A stretch of 64,000 nt of DNA from Halomicrobium katesii DSM 19301 (GTDB taxonomy: Archaea; Halobacteriota; Halobacteria; Halobacteriales; Haloarculaceae), in NCBI RefSeq assembly GCF_000379085.1, contig NZ_KB905378.1:145801-209800 (forward strand), in the 5' to 3' direction. The notes beneath the pieces were generated by a model. It had not been told where the DNA came from. It did not search any database and saw only the letters and a program-made list of their open reading frames with translations. The position numbers were made by a program, and so were the translations under genes. Positions 25,783 to 33,354 of the stretch are shown here, piece by piece; within the stretch, counting starts at the first letter, position 1; each line of letters opens with the position of its first letter.

Positions 25783-28383
25783 GTGACGATACCGGAACGG
25801 ATCGAGATCGACCAGCCCCTTCTCGACGGCCGGTCCGTCGCGGCGGGGTTCCGGTCGAACGAACAGACGTGGTGTGACGGCCACGACCAGCTCCAGGGCC
25901 TTCTCAGGGTGTTGTACCCGGCCTATCGCGTCGAGTACACATACGCCGTCGAGGGGCGGTTCCCGTGGTCGAGTCCGGACCACGAACGCGAGTACGCGCT
26001 GCTCGACGGCCTCTGGGAGGACAACGACGCGGGACTGGCGATGCATCGCCACGCCGCGACGGAGACGACGACGATCGATCCGCGGGCGCGCTACGGCGAC
26101 GCGTCGGTGCCGACGGTCGCGCTCGGCTTCCACGGCGACGAAGCGCGAGCAGCGTCCGTGTTGCCGACCCAGCTCGAACACGAGCGCGAACGGATCGACC
26201 GGCAGATCGAGCGGTGGCACGAACAGGCCGACACGGAGGCCGCGGTGGGCAACCACACGAAGGCCCGGCGCTTCCGCGAGCAGGCCGACGCCTACGAGGG
26301 CGGCGATCCGCTTCGCGATCTCCGTGAGATCTACGGCTTGCCAGACGATGTCGACGCCGACTCCTTCGAGGGCGTCGAGTCGATCGATCGGGTGTCTCTC
26401 CCCTTCTGGATCGCCGAGTTCGGTGCCGAGGCCCAGTCCGAACTGTGCTACGTCGCCGTCCGCCCGACCGACGAGGGCTGGGCGCGAGACACCATCACCT
26501 CCGTGGGCTGGCTCGAACAGTTCGTGGCGAGCCACCAGTCGGTGCTCGAATCGGACGGCCACTGGCTGGGTGCCGAGGACGTGGCCGTCGAGGGCACGCA
26601 AGACCGGATCGACCGTCGGCGCGAGGAGTCGGACGACCGGCCGGCTCGCAGGCAGGACGACGAGGTCGTCGATCCGCCGGAGACGGAACTGCTCGACGCC
26701 CAGCGACTCGTCGATCCCAGTCCCGACCGGAGCTTCTCGGACGTGGGCGGGATGACGGCGCTGAAAGAGACGCTGGAGGGAAAGGTGCTGAAGCCCCTCG
26801 AACACCCCGAGCGCTACCGGGAATACGGGCTCAGTACAGTCGACGGCGTCCTGTTGCACGGGCCGCCGGGCTGTGGGAAGACCTACATCACGGGCGCGCT
26901 GGCGGGCGAACTCGGCCAGTCGTTCGTCCGCGTCTCGCCGGCCGATCTCTCCAGTAAGTACATGGGCGAACCCGCACAGAAGGTCCAGGAGCTGTTCGCC
27001 ATCGCCAGGGCGAACCAGCCCTGCCTGGTCTTTCTCGACGAACTGGACGCGGTCACGGTCGCGCGGGACAACGACGACTCGAACCAGAGCGAGCAGGGGA
27101 TGGTCAACCAGCTCCTGACGGAGCTGGAAGGCGTCCGCGACGAGGACGTGGTCGTCGTCGGCGCGACCAACCACGTCGACGACATCGACAGCGCGATCCG
27201 GCGCTCTGGCCGCTTCGACGAGCGCATCGAGCTGCCGCCGCCCGACGCCGACGCCCGCCGGGAGATGCTCCGGGTCCACCTCGCCGGACGGCCCACGACC
27301 GACGACCTCGATCTGTCCGCGACCGTCTCCGCGACGGCGGGCTACGCCGCCAGCGACCTCGAACGCGTCGTCGACGAAGCGGCCCGCGCGGCGCTGGCAG
27401 CCGACAGTCCGGTCGGGACCGACCACCTCCGGGCGGCCGCCGAGCGGACCGAGACGAGCATCGACGAGTGGATCGGCCGCTACGAGTTCGTCGCCGAGGA
27501 AACCGACGGGACGGAGACGGTCGTCCAGCCGTCGAGTGTCGACCACCTTCAGGCCGACGCGATCGTCAGCGGCGACGTGACTCGGTCGTTCGAGGACGTG
27601 GGCGGGATGGGAGACCTCCAGACGACGCTCGAAGAGAAGGTACTGGAGCCACTGCGCCAGCCCGATCGGTTCGAACAGTACGGTCTCGAACCGACCAGCG
27701 GCGTCCTCCTGTACGGCCCGCCGGGCTGTGGGAAGACCTACATCACCGAGGCACTGGCGGGCGAACTCGACCACTTCTTCGTCGAGATCTCGCCGGCAGA
27801 GCTGGTCAGCAAGTGGATGGGCGAGCCAGCCCAGCGCGTCGCAGACCTGTTCGAGATCGCGCGAGCGAACCAGCCCTGCCTGGTCTTTCTCGACGAGATC
27901 GACGCGGTCGCGGGGAGTCGCGGCTCCAGCACGAACCAGAGCGGCCAACAGCTGGTCAATCAGCTGTTGACCGAGCTGGAGGCCATCTCCGACGAGAACG
28001 TGATCGTCGTCGGCGCGACCAACCTGATCGAGGACGTCGACGGTGCGATCCGGCGCTCTGGACGCTTCGACGAGCGCATCGAGGTGCCGCCGCCCGACGC
28101 CGACGCCCGCCGCGAGATCCTGCGGGTCCACCTCGCGGATCGCCCCGTCGCCGACGGCGTCGACTGGGATCGACTGGCGACCGCCACGGACGGGTACGCC
28201 GCCAGCGACCTCGAACTCGTCGCCGACGAGGCCGCCCACCGCGCGCTGCGGGCCGGCGACAGCGTCGACACGACGCACCTCCTGGACGCCGTCGAACGCA
28301 CAGAGTCGAGCCTGCGCCAGTGGGACGACGGACAGCGCTACCAGCAGAGCGAGGACACGTCGGACCTCCGGTACTTCGGCTAG
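25783..28383 (+). CDS. tandem AAA ATPase, CDC48-like core with a non-canonical N-terminal region
   Basis: An 866-residue ATPase with two AAA modules: Walker A GPPGCGKT at about 361-368 and 645-652, Walker B LVFLDELDAV and LVFLDEIDAV, and SGRFDERIE arginine-finger regions. The first 310 residues lack the double-psi barrel N-domain of CDC48/VAT and are unlike anything I recognise; they include a helical region around EHERERIDRQIERWHEQA. The modules are closely similar to each other, suggesting internal duplication. Possibly a substrate-specific unfoldase. GTG start at 25783; no better start seen. Confidence 0.85.
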   Translation: MTIPERIEIDQPLLDGRSVAAGFRSNEQTWCDGHDQLQGLLRVLYPAYRVEYTYAVEGRFPWSSPDHEREYALLDGLWEDNDAGLAMHRHAATETTTIDPRARYGDASVPTVALGFHGDEARAASVLPTQLEHERERIDRQIERWHEQADTEAAVGNHTKARRFREQADAYEGGDPLRDLREIYGLPDDVDADSFEGVESIDRVSLPFWIAEFGAEAQSELCYVAVRPTDEGWARDTITSVGWLEQFVASHQSVLESDGHWLGAEDVAVEGTQDRIDRRREESDDRPARRQDDEVVDPPETELLDAQRLVDPSPDRSFSDVGGMTALKETLEGKVLKPLEHPERYREYGLSTVDGVLLHGPPGCGKTYITGALAGELGQSFVRVSPADLSSKYMGEPAQKVQELFAIARANQPCLVFLDELDAVTVARDNDDSNQSEQGMVNQLLTELEGVRDEDVVVVGATNHVDDIDSAIRRSGRFDERIELPPPDADARREMLRVHLAGRPTTDDLDLSATVSATAGYAASDLERVVDEAARAALAADSPVGTDHLRAAAERTETSIDEWIGRYEFVAEETDGTETVVQPSSVDHLQADAIVSGDVTRSFEDVGGMGDLQTTLEEKVLEPLRQPDRFEQYGLEPTSGVLLYGPPGCGKTYITEALAGELDHFFVEISPAELVSKWMGEPAQRVADLFEIARANQPCLVFLDEIDAVAGSRGSSTNQSGQQLVNQLLTELEAISDENVIVVGATNLIEDVDGAIRRSGRFDERIEVPPPDADARREILRVHLADRPVADGVDWDRLATATDGYAASDLELVADEAAHRALRAGDSVDTTHLLDAVERTESSLRQWDDGQRYQQSEDTSDLRYFG

Positions 28384-28483
28384 CGCGACGACGATTTTCG
28401 CTCGGGAGTGTCGCGGTACAGCCACGGCGTCGATAGCTGTCGAATCGCGTCGGCGAGTCCAGACCGGAACCACTATTGCAACG

Positions 28484-28497
28484 TAGTGGTACCACTA
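28484..28497. promoter_or_regulatory. perfect 14-bp palindrome just upstream of thi4
   Basis: TAGTGGTACCACTA ends seven bases before the thi4 ATG. CCACTA at 28470-28475 can also pair with TAGTGG at 28484-28489. It could be an operator for a thiamine regulator such as the ThiR-type protein encoded at 42362; this link is inferred. Confidence 0.5.
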
Positions 28498-28503
28498 GGT
28501 TGT

Positions 28504-29427
28504 ATGAGCGAATTCGAGCAGTTCAGCGACGTCGGTGAGGCGGAAGTCACACGCGCGATCGGGCAGGAGTGGACCGAGGAGTTCATGGACTTCTCGGACT
28601 CCGACGTGATCATCGTCGGCGGCGGCCCCTCCGGGCTGACCGCGGCCAAGGAACTGGCCGAGCGCGGCGTCCAGGTCATGGTCGTCGAGAAGAACAACTA
28701 CCTCGGCGGGGGCTTCTGGCTCGGCGGCTTCCTGATGAACAAGGTCACCGTTCGGGATCCGGCCCAGAACGTGCTGGACGAACTCGACGTGGACTACAAG
28801 CAGTCCCAGGACAGCGACGGACTCTACGTCGCCAACGGTCCCGAGGCCTGTTCCGGCCTGATCAAGGCCGCCTGTGACGCCGGTGCGAAGATGCAGAACA
28901 TGACGGAGTTCACGGACATCGTCATCCGCGAGGACCACCGCGTCGGCGGGATCGTCATGAACTGGACGCCGGTCCACGCGCTGCCCCGCGAGATCACCTG
29001 CGTCGATCCGATCGCCGTCGAGGCCGACCTCGTCATCGACGCGACGGGCCACGACGCGATGGCCGTCAAAAAGCTCGACGAGCGAGGCGTCCTCAACGCG
29101 CCCGGTCTCGAAGCGGAAGCCAGCGGCATGGATTCCACCGGCGACGACACCTACGGCGCACCGGGCCACGACTCGCCCGGCCACGACTCGATGTGGGTCG
29201 GCAAGAGCGAGGACGCCGTCGTCGAGCACACCGGCCTCGCCCACGACGGCCTCATCGTCACCGGGATGGCCACCGCGACCACCTACGGGCTGCCCCGCAT
29301 GGGTCCGACCTTCGGTGCCATGCTGCTCTCGGGCAAGCGCGCCGCACAGGCCGCGCTGGACGAACTCGAAGTCGACGCCGAACCGGTCGACGTGACGGCG
29401 ACGAACGCGACCCCCGCGGACGATTAG
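28504..29427 (+). CDS. thi4: Thi4-type thiazole synthase / ribose-1,5-bisphosphate isomerase family
   Basis: Makes the thiazole part of thiamine from NAD and glycine. The 307-residue protein has the dinucleotide-binding motif [28 protein letters not shown] and the C-terminal [20 protein letters not shown]. Cys166 in EITCVDP occupies the position of the sulfur-donating cysteine of yeast Thi4; methanogen homologues have histidine here. Work on Haloferax volcanii showed an essential cysteine at this site. The ATG follows the operator-like palindrome at 28484-28497. Confidence 0.92.
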   Translation: MSEFEQFSDVGEAEVTRAIGQEWTEEFMDFSDSDVIIVGGGPSGLTAAKELAERGVQVMVVEKNNYLGGGFWLGGFLMNKVTVRDPAQNVLDELDVDYKQSQDSDGLYVANGPEACSGLIKAACDAGAKMQNMTEFTDIVIREDHRVGGIVMNWTPVHALPREITCVDPIAVEADLVIDATGHDAMAVKKLDERGVLNAPGLEAEASGMDSTGDDTYGAPGHDSPGHDSMWVGKSEDAVVEHTGLAHDGLIVTGMATATTYGLPRMGPTFGAMLLSGKRAAQAALDELEVDAEPVDVTATNATPADD

Positions 29428-29440
29428 CGAGAGGGGCGCT

Positions 29441-29576
29441 GTGAGCGTAGCGAACAGCGGTCCTCGTCAGTGCGAGCGGGAGTGAGCGAAGCGACCGACA
29501 CGCGAGCAGGGAGAGCCTGAGCGAAGCGACGGGTCTCCGACGCGACCGCGGAGCAAAGCGATGCGGGAGCAGCGAG
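29441..29576. repeat. cluster of GAGCGAAGCGA-type repeats
   Basis: Four imperfect copies are spread over the 3' spacer of thi4: GTGAGCGTAGCGAAC, GTGAGCGAAGCGACC, CTGAGCGAAGCGACG and CGGAGCAAAGCGATG. Each can fold around a GAA/AAA loop. Such GAGCGAAGCGA elements are widespread in haloarchaeal intergenic DNA; function unknown. Confidence 0.6.
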
Positions 29577-29585
29577 AGGGGGTCG

Positions 29586-30053
29586 TTACAGCTCGAACTC
29601 GCTGTCGTCGTCCTCTTCGGGAGCCTCCTCGAAGGCCGCTGGCGGCTGGCCGGCCTCGTCGACGACCTCGTCGGAGACGATCAGCGGGCAGTCGACGCGC
29701 AGCGCGATCGCGATGCCGTCGGAGGGGCGAGCGTCGAACACCATCTCTTTTCGTCGGTCGTCGAGGTACTGCTCGGTGTCGATCTTGGCGTAGAAGGTGC
29801 CGTCGGCCAGATCGTCGATCCGGACGCGATCGATCGCCGCACCGAACTCCGCGACCATCTCGACCATGAGGTCGTGGGTCAACGGCCGCTCGAACGGTTC
29901 GCCGTCGAGTGCCAGCTGCATCGACTGGGCCTGGTCGGAGCTGACGAAGATGGGGATGACCTCTTCGCGCGCACGCAAGAGAACGACCGGCGCGCCGGGA
30001 CCTTCCTCACCGACGCCGATGCCGACGCCTTCCACCGTGGCCTCGTGTTCCAT
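29586..30053 (-). CDS. bifunctional nuclease family protein (BFN, DUF151)
   Basis: A 155-residue protein with the DUF151 core: PVVLLRAREEVIPIFVSSDQAQSM in parts, DGEPFERPLTHDLM and the late KEMVFDARPSDGIAIALR, the most conserved family stretch. Members bind or cleave nucleic acids in plants and bacteria; archaeal role unproven. The C-terminus is very acidic. Convergent with thi4 across the repeat cluster. Confidence 0.88.
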   Translation of the reverse strand: MEHEATVEGVGIGVGEEGPGAPVVLLRAREEVIPIFVSSDQAQSMQLALDGEPFERPLTHDLMVEMVAEFGAAIDRVRIDDLADGTFYAKIDTEQYLDDRRKEMVFDARPSDGIAIALRVDCPLIVSDEVVDEAGQPPAAFEEAPEEDDDSEFEL

Positions 30054-30141
30054 GTCCGACGGTTCGGTACGGAGGTATGAAAAGCTGTGCAGTGGGCCAC
30101 ACCAGCGAGTGGTTTAGGGGCGTGGCGACGAAAGCCGAGTC

Positions 30142-30435
30142 GTGACCGACGAGTACCGAGTCGCGATCAAGCCCTCCGCCTGGCAGCGCTCGCGGGCGGT
30201 CGGCGAGTGGGTGAACCGCGACGGCGCTCGGCGGGGTTTCGCGTCGAAGGCGCTGGCCCGGGAGTGGGCCAGGGCGTGCTCGGGCCACGGCGTACACCTG
30301 TGGGTGCAGGACGCGCCGGACCGCGAGGATCGGCCGATCGACGGCTACCTCGTCGGCGGCGCGCGCGGGACCGACCGCGCTGCCGACGGGGGGAGACAGC
30401 AGTCACTCGCCGAGCGGACCGACAATCCCGGTTAA
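30142..30435 (+). CDS. small conserved haloarchaeal protein
   Basis: A 97-residue protein: DEYRVAIKPSAWQRSRAVG, EWVNRDGARRGFASKALA and GHGVHLWVQDAP suggest a compact alpha/beta domain; the 30-residue tail is polar and glycine-rich. I know similar haloarchaeal hypotheticals but no function. GTG start at 30142; divergent from the BFN gene with 88 bases between. Confidence 0.6.
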   Translation: MTDEYRVAIKPSAWQRSRAVGEWVNRDGARRGFASKALAREWARACSGHGVHLWVQDAPDREDRPIDGYLVGGARGTDRAADGGRQQSLAERTDNPG

Positions 30436-30553
30436 TGCGGGTTGATTGGGAACGTAAAACCGGTTGAAGCGGCTTAATCCGGCGGGATTCGACAGTAACG
30501 CGTCCCCCCTTCAAGTCCCATCGGCGGCGTAGGTGAGCCCGGAGACAACGACG

Positions 30554-30988
30554 ATGCAACTCAAGACAATCGCCACGCTGGTGCTGGCCGTCGCCCTCGT
30601 TACGGGCTCGGCGGCAGCACTGCCCGGCAACGCACCTGCACAGGCCGACGACCACGCCGATACCGACGCGGCGGACGCGAACGCCGATCGCGACGCGGAC
30701 TCCGCCGAGAGTGACGACGCCGACGGTGCGGCGAACGAATCTGCCGACGCCGACCGCGGCCCGCCCGCCGACGTGCCCGGTGACGACCGACGCGGTCCGC
30801 CAGCGGACACGCCCGCACAGGTCCCCGACTTCGTCGGTGAGATCCACTCGCAGATCGGCCAGCACGTCGATGGGACGCTGGACGGCTCGCTGGGCGAGCG
30901 GCTCAGCGACGTGACGCCGGACGACGAGAGCGACGACGCGGACATCGACGACGCAGACAGCGACGAGCAGACCGACGCGGACGCCTAA
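30554..30988 (+). CDS. secreted highly acidic protein
   Basis: A 144-residue protein with a Sec signal (MQLKTIATLVLAVALVTG, cleavage near SAAALPGNA) and a mature part of Asp, Ala and Glu with two GPPAD segments and a short ordered stretch VPDFVGEIHSQIGQHVDGTL. No anchor is visible. Function unknown. The ATG at 30554 starts the signal; upstream in-frame GTG at 30533 adds a non-signal-like piece. Confidence 0.65.
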   Translation: MQLKTIATLVLAVALVTGSAAALPGNAPAQADDHADTDAADANADRDADSAESDDADGAANESADADRGPPADVPGDDRRGPPADTPAQVPDFVGEIHSQIGQHVDGTLDGSLGERLSDVTPDDESDDADIDDADSDEQTDADA

Positions 30989-31059
30989 GCCGACCGTCCC
31001 CGCTGATACGGACGCCGACCGAGCGCGACGTTTTTTACCACAGCGACCCACGGTCCAGT

Positions 31060-31317
31060 ATGGCAGAGTCCTCCGACCGCATCGACACGAGCGATCTGCG
31101 TGACGGCCTCGAACTGAACCGCTGGCAAGCGATGAAGGCCGTCACTCCGTTCCTGTTGCTCGGACTGGCGGATCTCGTCCTGTTGCTCCAGTGGGGGCTC
31201 GACCCTCTCTGGGGGTTCATGATCCTGCCGCCGATCCTCTTTATCAGCGTGCTGGCCTGGATCGCCTTCCGGACGGGCTTCACCAAAGAACGGACACAGA
31301 CGGCGGCAAAAGAGTAG
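31060..31317 (+). CDS. small two-helix membrane protein
   Basis: An 85-residue protein: 25 polar residues, then hydrophobic helices at about 28-48 and 51-70, and a basic/polar tail (FTKERTQTAAKE). Conserved haloarchaeal hypothetical type; no catalytic residue stands out. TTTTTTACCAC-like AT tract lies about 28 bases upstream. It ends four bases before the convergent DUF3194 gene. Confidence 0.6.
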   Translation: MAESSDRIDTSDLRDGLELNRWQAMKAVTPFLLLGLADLVLLLQWGLDPLWGFMILPPILFISVLAWIAFRTGFTKERTQTAAKE

Positions 31318-31321
31318 CCCG

Positions 31322-31585
31322 CTACGACGAGAACAGGTCGTCGACGGCCGCCTGCGCTGCCAGTGCCGCGTCGTCGGCGACGCGTGACTCGTCGTGTCGA
31401 CCGTCGGGTGCGTTCAGATACACGTCCACGTCGAGGACGCCGTCCTCGAACGAGACGGTCACGTCGAGATCCTCGACAGCGCCGGTGTCGTAGCGCGAGA
31501 AGACGACGTCTTCGGCAGCCGTCGCGGCGGTCTCGACGACCGCCTCGTCGGTGGGGTCGTCACTGTGCGACTGATCGGTCGACAT
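31322..31585 (-). CDS. DUF3194 family protein
   Basis: An 87-residue protein with the pattern VVETAATAAEDVVFSRY, DLDVTVSFEDGVLDVDVYL and DDAALAAQAAVDDLF, as in archaeal DUF3194 proteins that nearly always follow the prefoldin beta gene. Its ATG is adjacent to the prefoldin stop, indicating translational coupling. It may help the prefoldin or ribosome-associated machinery; role unknown. Confidence 0.82.
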   Translation of the reverse strand: MSTDQSHSDDPTDEAVVETAATAAEDVVFSRYDTGAVEDLDVTVSFEDGVLDVDVYLNAPDGRHDESRVADDAALAAQAAVDDLFSS

Positions 31586-31978
31586 TTACGCGCCGCCAGC
31601 GCCGCCCGGACCGGGTGCGCCGCCGGGACCGCCACCGCCCCCCAGCATCTGCTGGAGCTCGCTCTGGAGGTCCTCGAACTGCTCGCGGACGCGCTCTTCC
31701 TGCTTTTCGAGGGTCTCGGTTCGGATCTCCAGTTCGTCGACCTTCTCTTCGAGGTCCTCGACGGCCTCGGCGTAGTCGGTCTTGACGAGCAGTTCGCCGA
31801 CCTCGCGGTACATCGTCGAGTCCTCGTCGATGTCGTCGAGTTCGTCGAGCGCCGTCTGGGACTCCTGAAGCTGTGTCTCGGCCTGCTGCTTCTGGGCTGC
31901 GACCTGCTGTGCGCTCTCCTGAAGGTCCTGTAGCTCTTCGAGTTTCTCCTGTGCTTCCGGCGGCAGATTACCCTGCAT
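31586..31978 (-). CDS. pfdB: prefoldin beta subunit
   Basis: Chaperone subunit that captures unfolded proteins and passes them to the thermosome. The 130-residue protein is a long coiled-coil hairpin: [16 protein letters not shown]... N-terminal helix, short beta hub around [13 protein letters not shown], and [19 protein letters not shown] second helix, with a Gly/Pro-rich tail ([12 protein letters not shown]). ATG 31978 (MQGN) is the family start. Operon with DUF3194. Confidence 0.92.
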   Translation of the reverse strand: MQGNLPPEAQEKLEELQDLQESAQQVAAQKQQAETQLQESQTALDELDDIDEDSTMYREVGELLVKTDYAEAVEDLEEKVDELEIRTETLEKQEERVREQFEDLQSELQQMLGGGGGPGGAPGPGGAGGA

Positions 31979-32051
31979 ACCCACCACCTCGGGTGCCGCA
32001 CTGAAAAACCATTGCTTTCGGTGCAGGCGTGTCGAATCCCGGGCCGGCTCG

Positions 32052-32816
32052 TTACTCGGGATACAGTTCGACGCGCTCGTCGATGCCCTCGATGCGGGCC
32101 ACGTCGGCCTCGTCGAGCGTGAGGTCGGTCGCGGCGAGGTTCGCTCGCAGGTGGGCCGGCGAGGAGGCCTTGGGGATCGTCACGACGTTGTCGTGAGAAC
32201 ACAGCCACGCGATCGCGACGGTGGCTGGCGAGGAGTTGTACTTGTCCGCGATGTCTTCGAGGACCGGGTCGTCGAAGACCTTCCCGCCGGCCAGGGGCGA
32301 GTACGCGACGAGCGGGTAGTCGTGTTCCTGAGCGTCGGCCAGGAGCTCGTCCTGCCGGAAGTAGGGGTGGAACTCGACCTGGTGGGCCGCGATCGGTGCG
32401 TCGAGGTGCGTGCGTGCCGTCCGCAGCTGGTCGGGCTCGAAGTTCGAGAGCGCGACGGCCCGCATCAGGCCCGCGTCGGCGACCGCGTCGAGCGCCGACA
32501 GCGTGCTCGCCGGCTCGTAGTCGCCGCGCGGGCGGTGGACGTAGAGGAGATCGACGGCGTCCAGACCGAGCCGATCGAGACTCGCCTCGGTACCGGGACG
32601 GACGTCGTCGGCGGCGAGACGGTCGATCCACAGCTTCGTCGCGACCGTCAGCTCGTCCCGAGCGACCGGGCTGGCCGCGATGGCGTCCCCGACAGTGGCC
32701 TCGTTCTCGTAGATCTGTGCCGTATCGAGGTGGCGGTACCCCAGTTCGATGGCGCGGGCGATCGGCTCGGTCTCGTCGATACCCATCGTCCCGAGGCCGA
32801 CGGCTGGCAGGTCCAT
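32052..32816 (-). CDS. aldo/keto reductase
   Basis: A 254-residue NADPH-dependent oxidoreductase barrel. Motifs: [29 protein letters not shown] with the catalytic Asp-Tyr pair, TKLW with catalytic Lys, [13 protein letters not shown] with the His, VALSNF and [12 protein letters not shown], and the C-terminal [13 protein letters not shown] that binds NADPH. Shorter than the about 270-280-residue 2,5-diketo-gluconate reductases but complete in motifs. Substrate unknown. Confidence 0.9.
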   Translation of the reverse strand: MDLPAVGLGTMGIDETEPIARAIELGYRHLDTAQIYENEATVGDAIAASPVARDELTVATKLWIDRLAADDVRPGTEASLDRLGLDAVDLLYVHRPRGDYEPASTLSALDAVADAGLMRAVALSNFEPDQLRTARTHLDAPIAAHQVEFHPYFRQDELLADAQEHDYPLVAYSPLAGGKVFDDPVLEDIADKYNSSPATVAIAWLCSHDNVVTIPKASSPAHLRANLAATDLTLDEADVARIEGIDERVELYPE

Positions 32817-32855
32817 ACGGCCACTACCGAAGGGGACAACTAGTGTCTGGCGGTG

Positions 32856-33248
32856 CTATCGGAGCACTTCGTCGACGTGTTCGGCCCACTTCTCGACGGT
32901 CGGTTGGCCCCAGTAGCGGACCGATTCGCTCCGGCGGTCGAAGTCGAGCACGCCCTTCTCGTCGAGTCGCGGGAGGTGGACCTCCACCAGGTCCGTCCGG
33001 ACGGCAGACATCGAGCCGACGTCGAGACAGTCACGACCCATGCCGCGCTGTGTGACCGCCGTGGCGAGGGCCTCGACCGTCGCCGACGACGCCTCGGTGT
33101 CGGCGAAGTGCAGGACGACCGCGCGTCGACGCCAGTCTGCGAGCAGTTCGAACACGTCGTCGATCATCGGCACGGTGAGACCGCGATCGCGGGGCGTCAT
33201 CCCACGCCACTCGTCGCCGTCGGGTTCGCCAGTGGGCTGGTTGGTCAT
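32856..33248 (-). CDS. winged-helix regulator-like protein (haloarchaeal DUF7344 type)
   Basis: A 130-residue single-domain protein. DDVFELLADWRRRAVVLHF is the typical first helix of this haloarchaeal family, followed by TVEALATAV and VEVHLPRLDEKGVLDFDRRSESVRYWG, a winged-helix recognition region and wing. Probably a transcription factor. A near-palindrome CTAGCCGCCTAGGTGGCTAG (33289-33308) lies about 40 bases upstream beside a TATA-like GTTATTGG. Confidence 0.75.
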   Translation of the reverse strand: MTNQPTGEPDGDEWRGMTPRDRGLTVPMIDDVFELLADWRRRAVVLHFADTEASSATVEALATAVTQRGMGRDCLDVGSMSAVRTDLVEVHLPRLDEKGVLDFDRRSESVRYWGQPTVEKWAEHVDEVLR

Positions 33249-33288
33249 GGGTCAAGCACTCAGTTGTAACACTCTCGGGTGCCAATAA

Positions 33289-33308
33289 CTAGCCGCCTAG
33301 GTGGCTAG
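33289..33308. promoter_or_regulatory. 20-bp near-palindrome upstream of the winged-helix gene
   Basis: CTAGCCGCCTAGGTGGCTAG is self-complementary except for one base pair. It directly precedes (in minus direction) GTTATTGG, a TATA-like element, so it would occupy the BRE/activator position of the gene starting at 33248. Confidence 0.4.
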
Positions 33309-33354
33309 GCTATCGGTCGGCCAACAGGAGCGCGCGTCGTCCGGTGGCGCGATA

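Noticed and set aside
25432-28473. 1013-codon minus frame opposite the AAA ATPase
   Set aside because: Pure antisense frame of the ATPase and the end of the phosphopantothenate synthetase gene; no motifs.
28440-28503. Thiamine riboswitch upstream of thi4
   Set aside because: No TPP-riboswitch core motifs in the short leader; the palindrome is better explained as a protein site.
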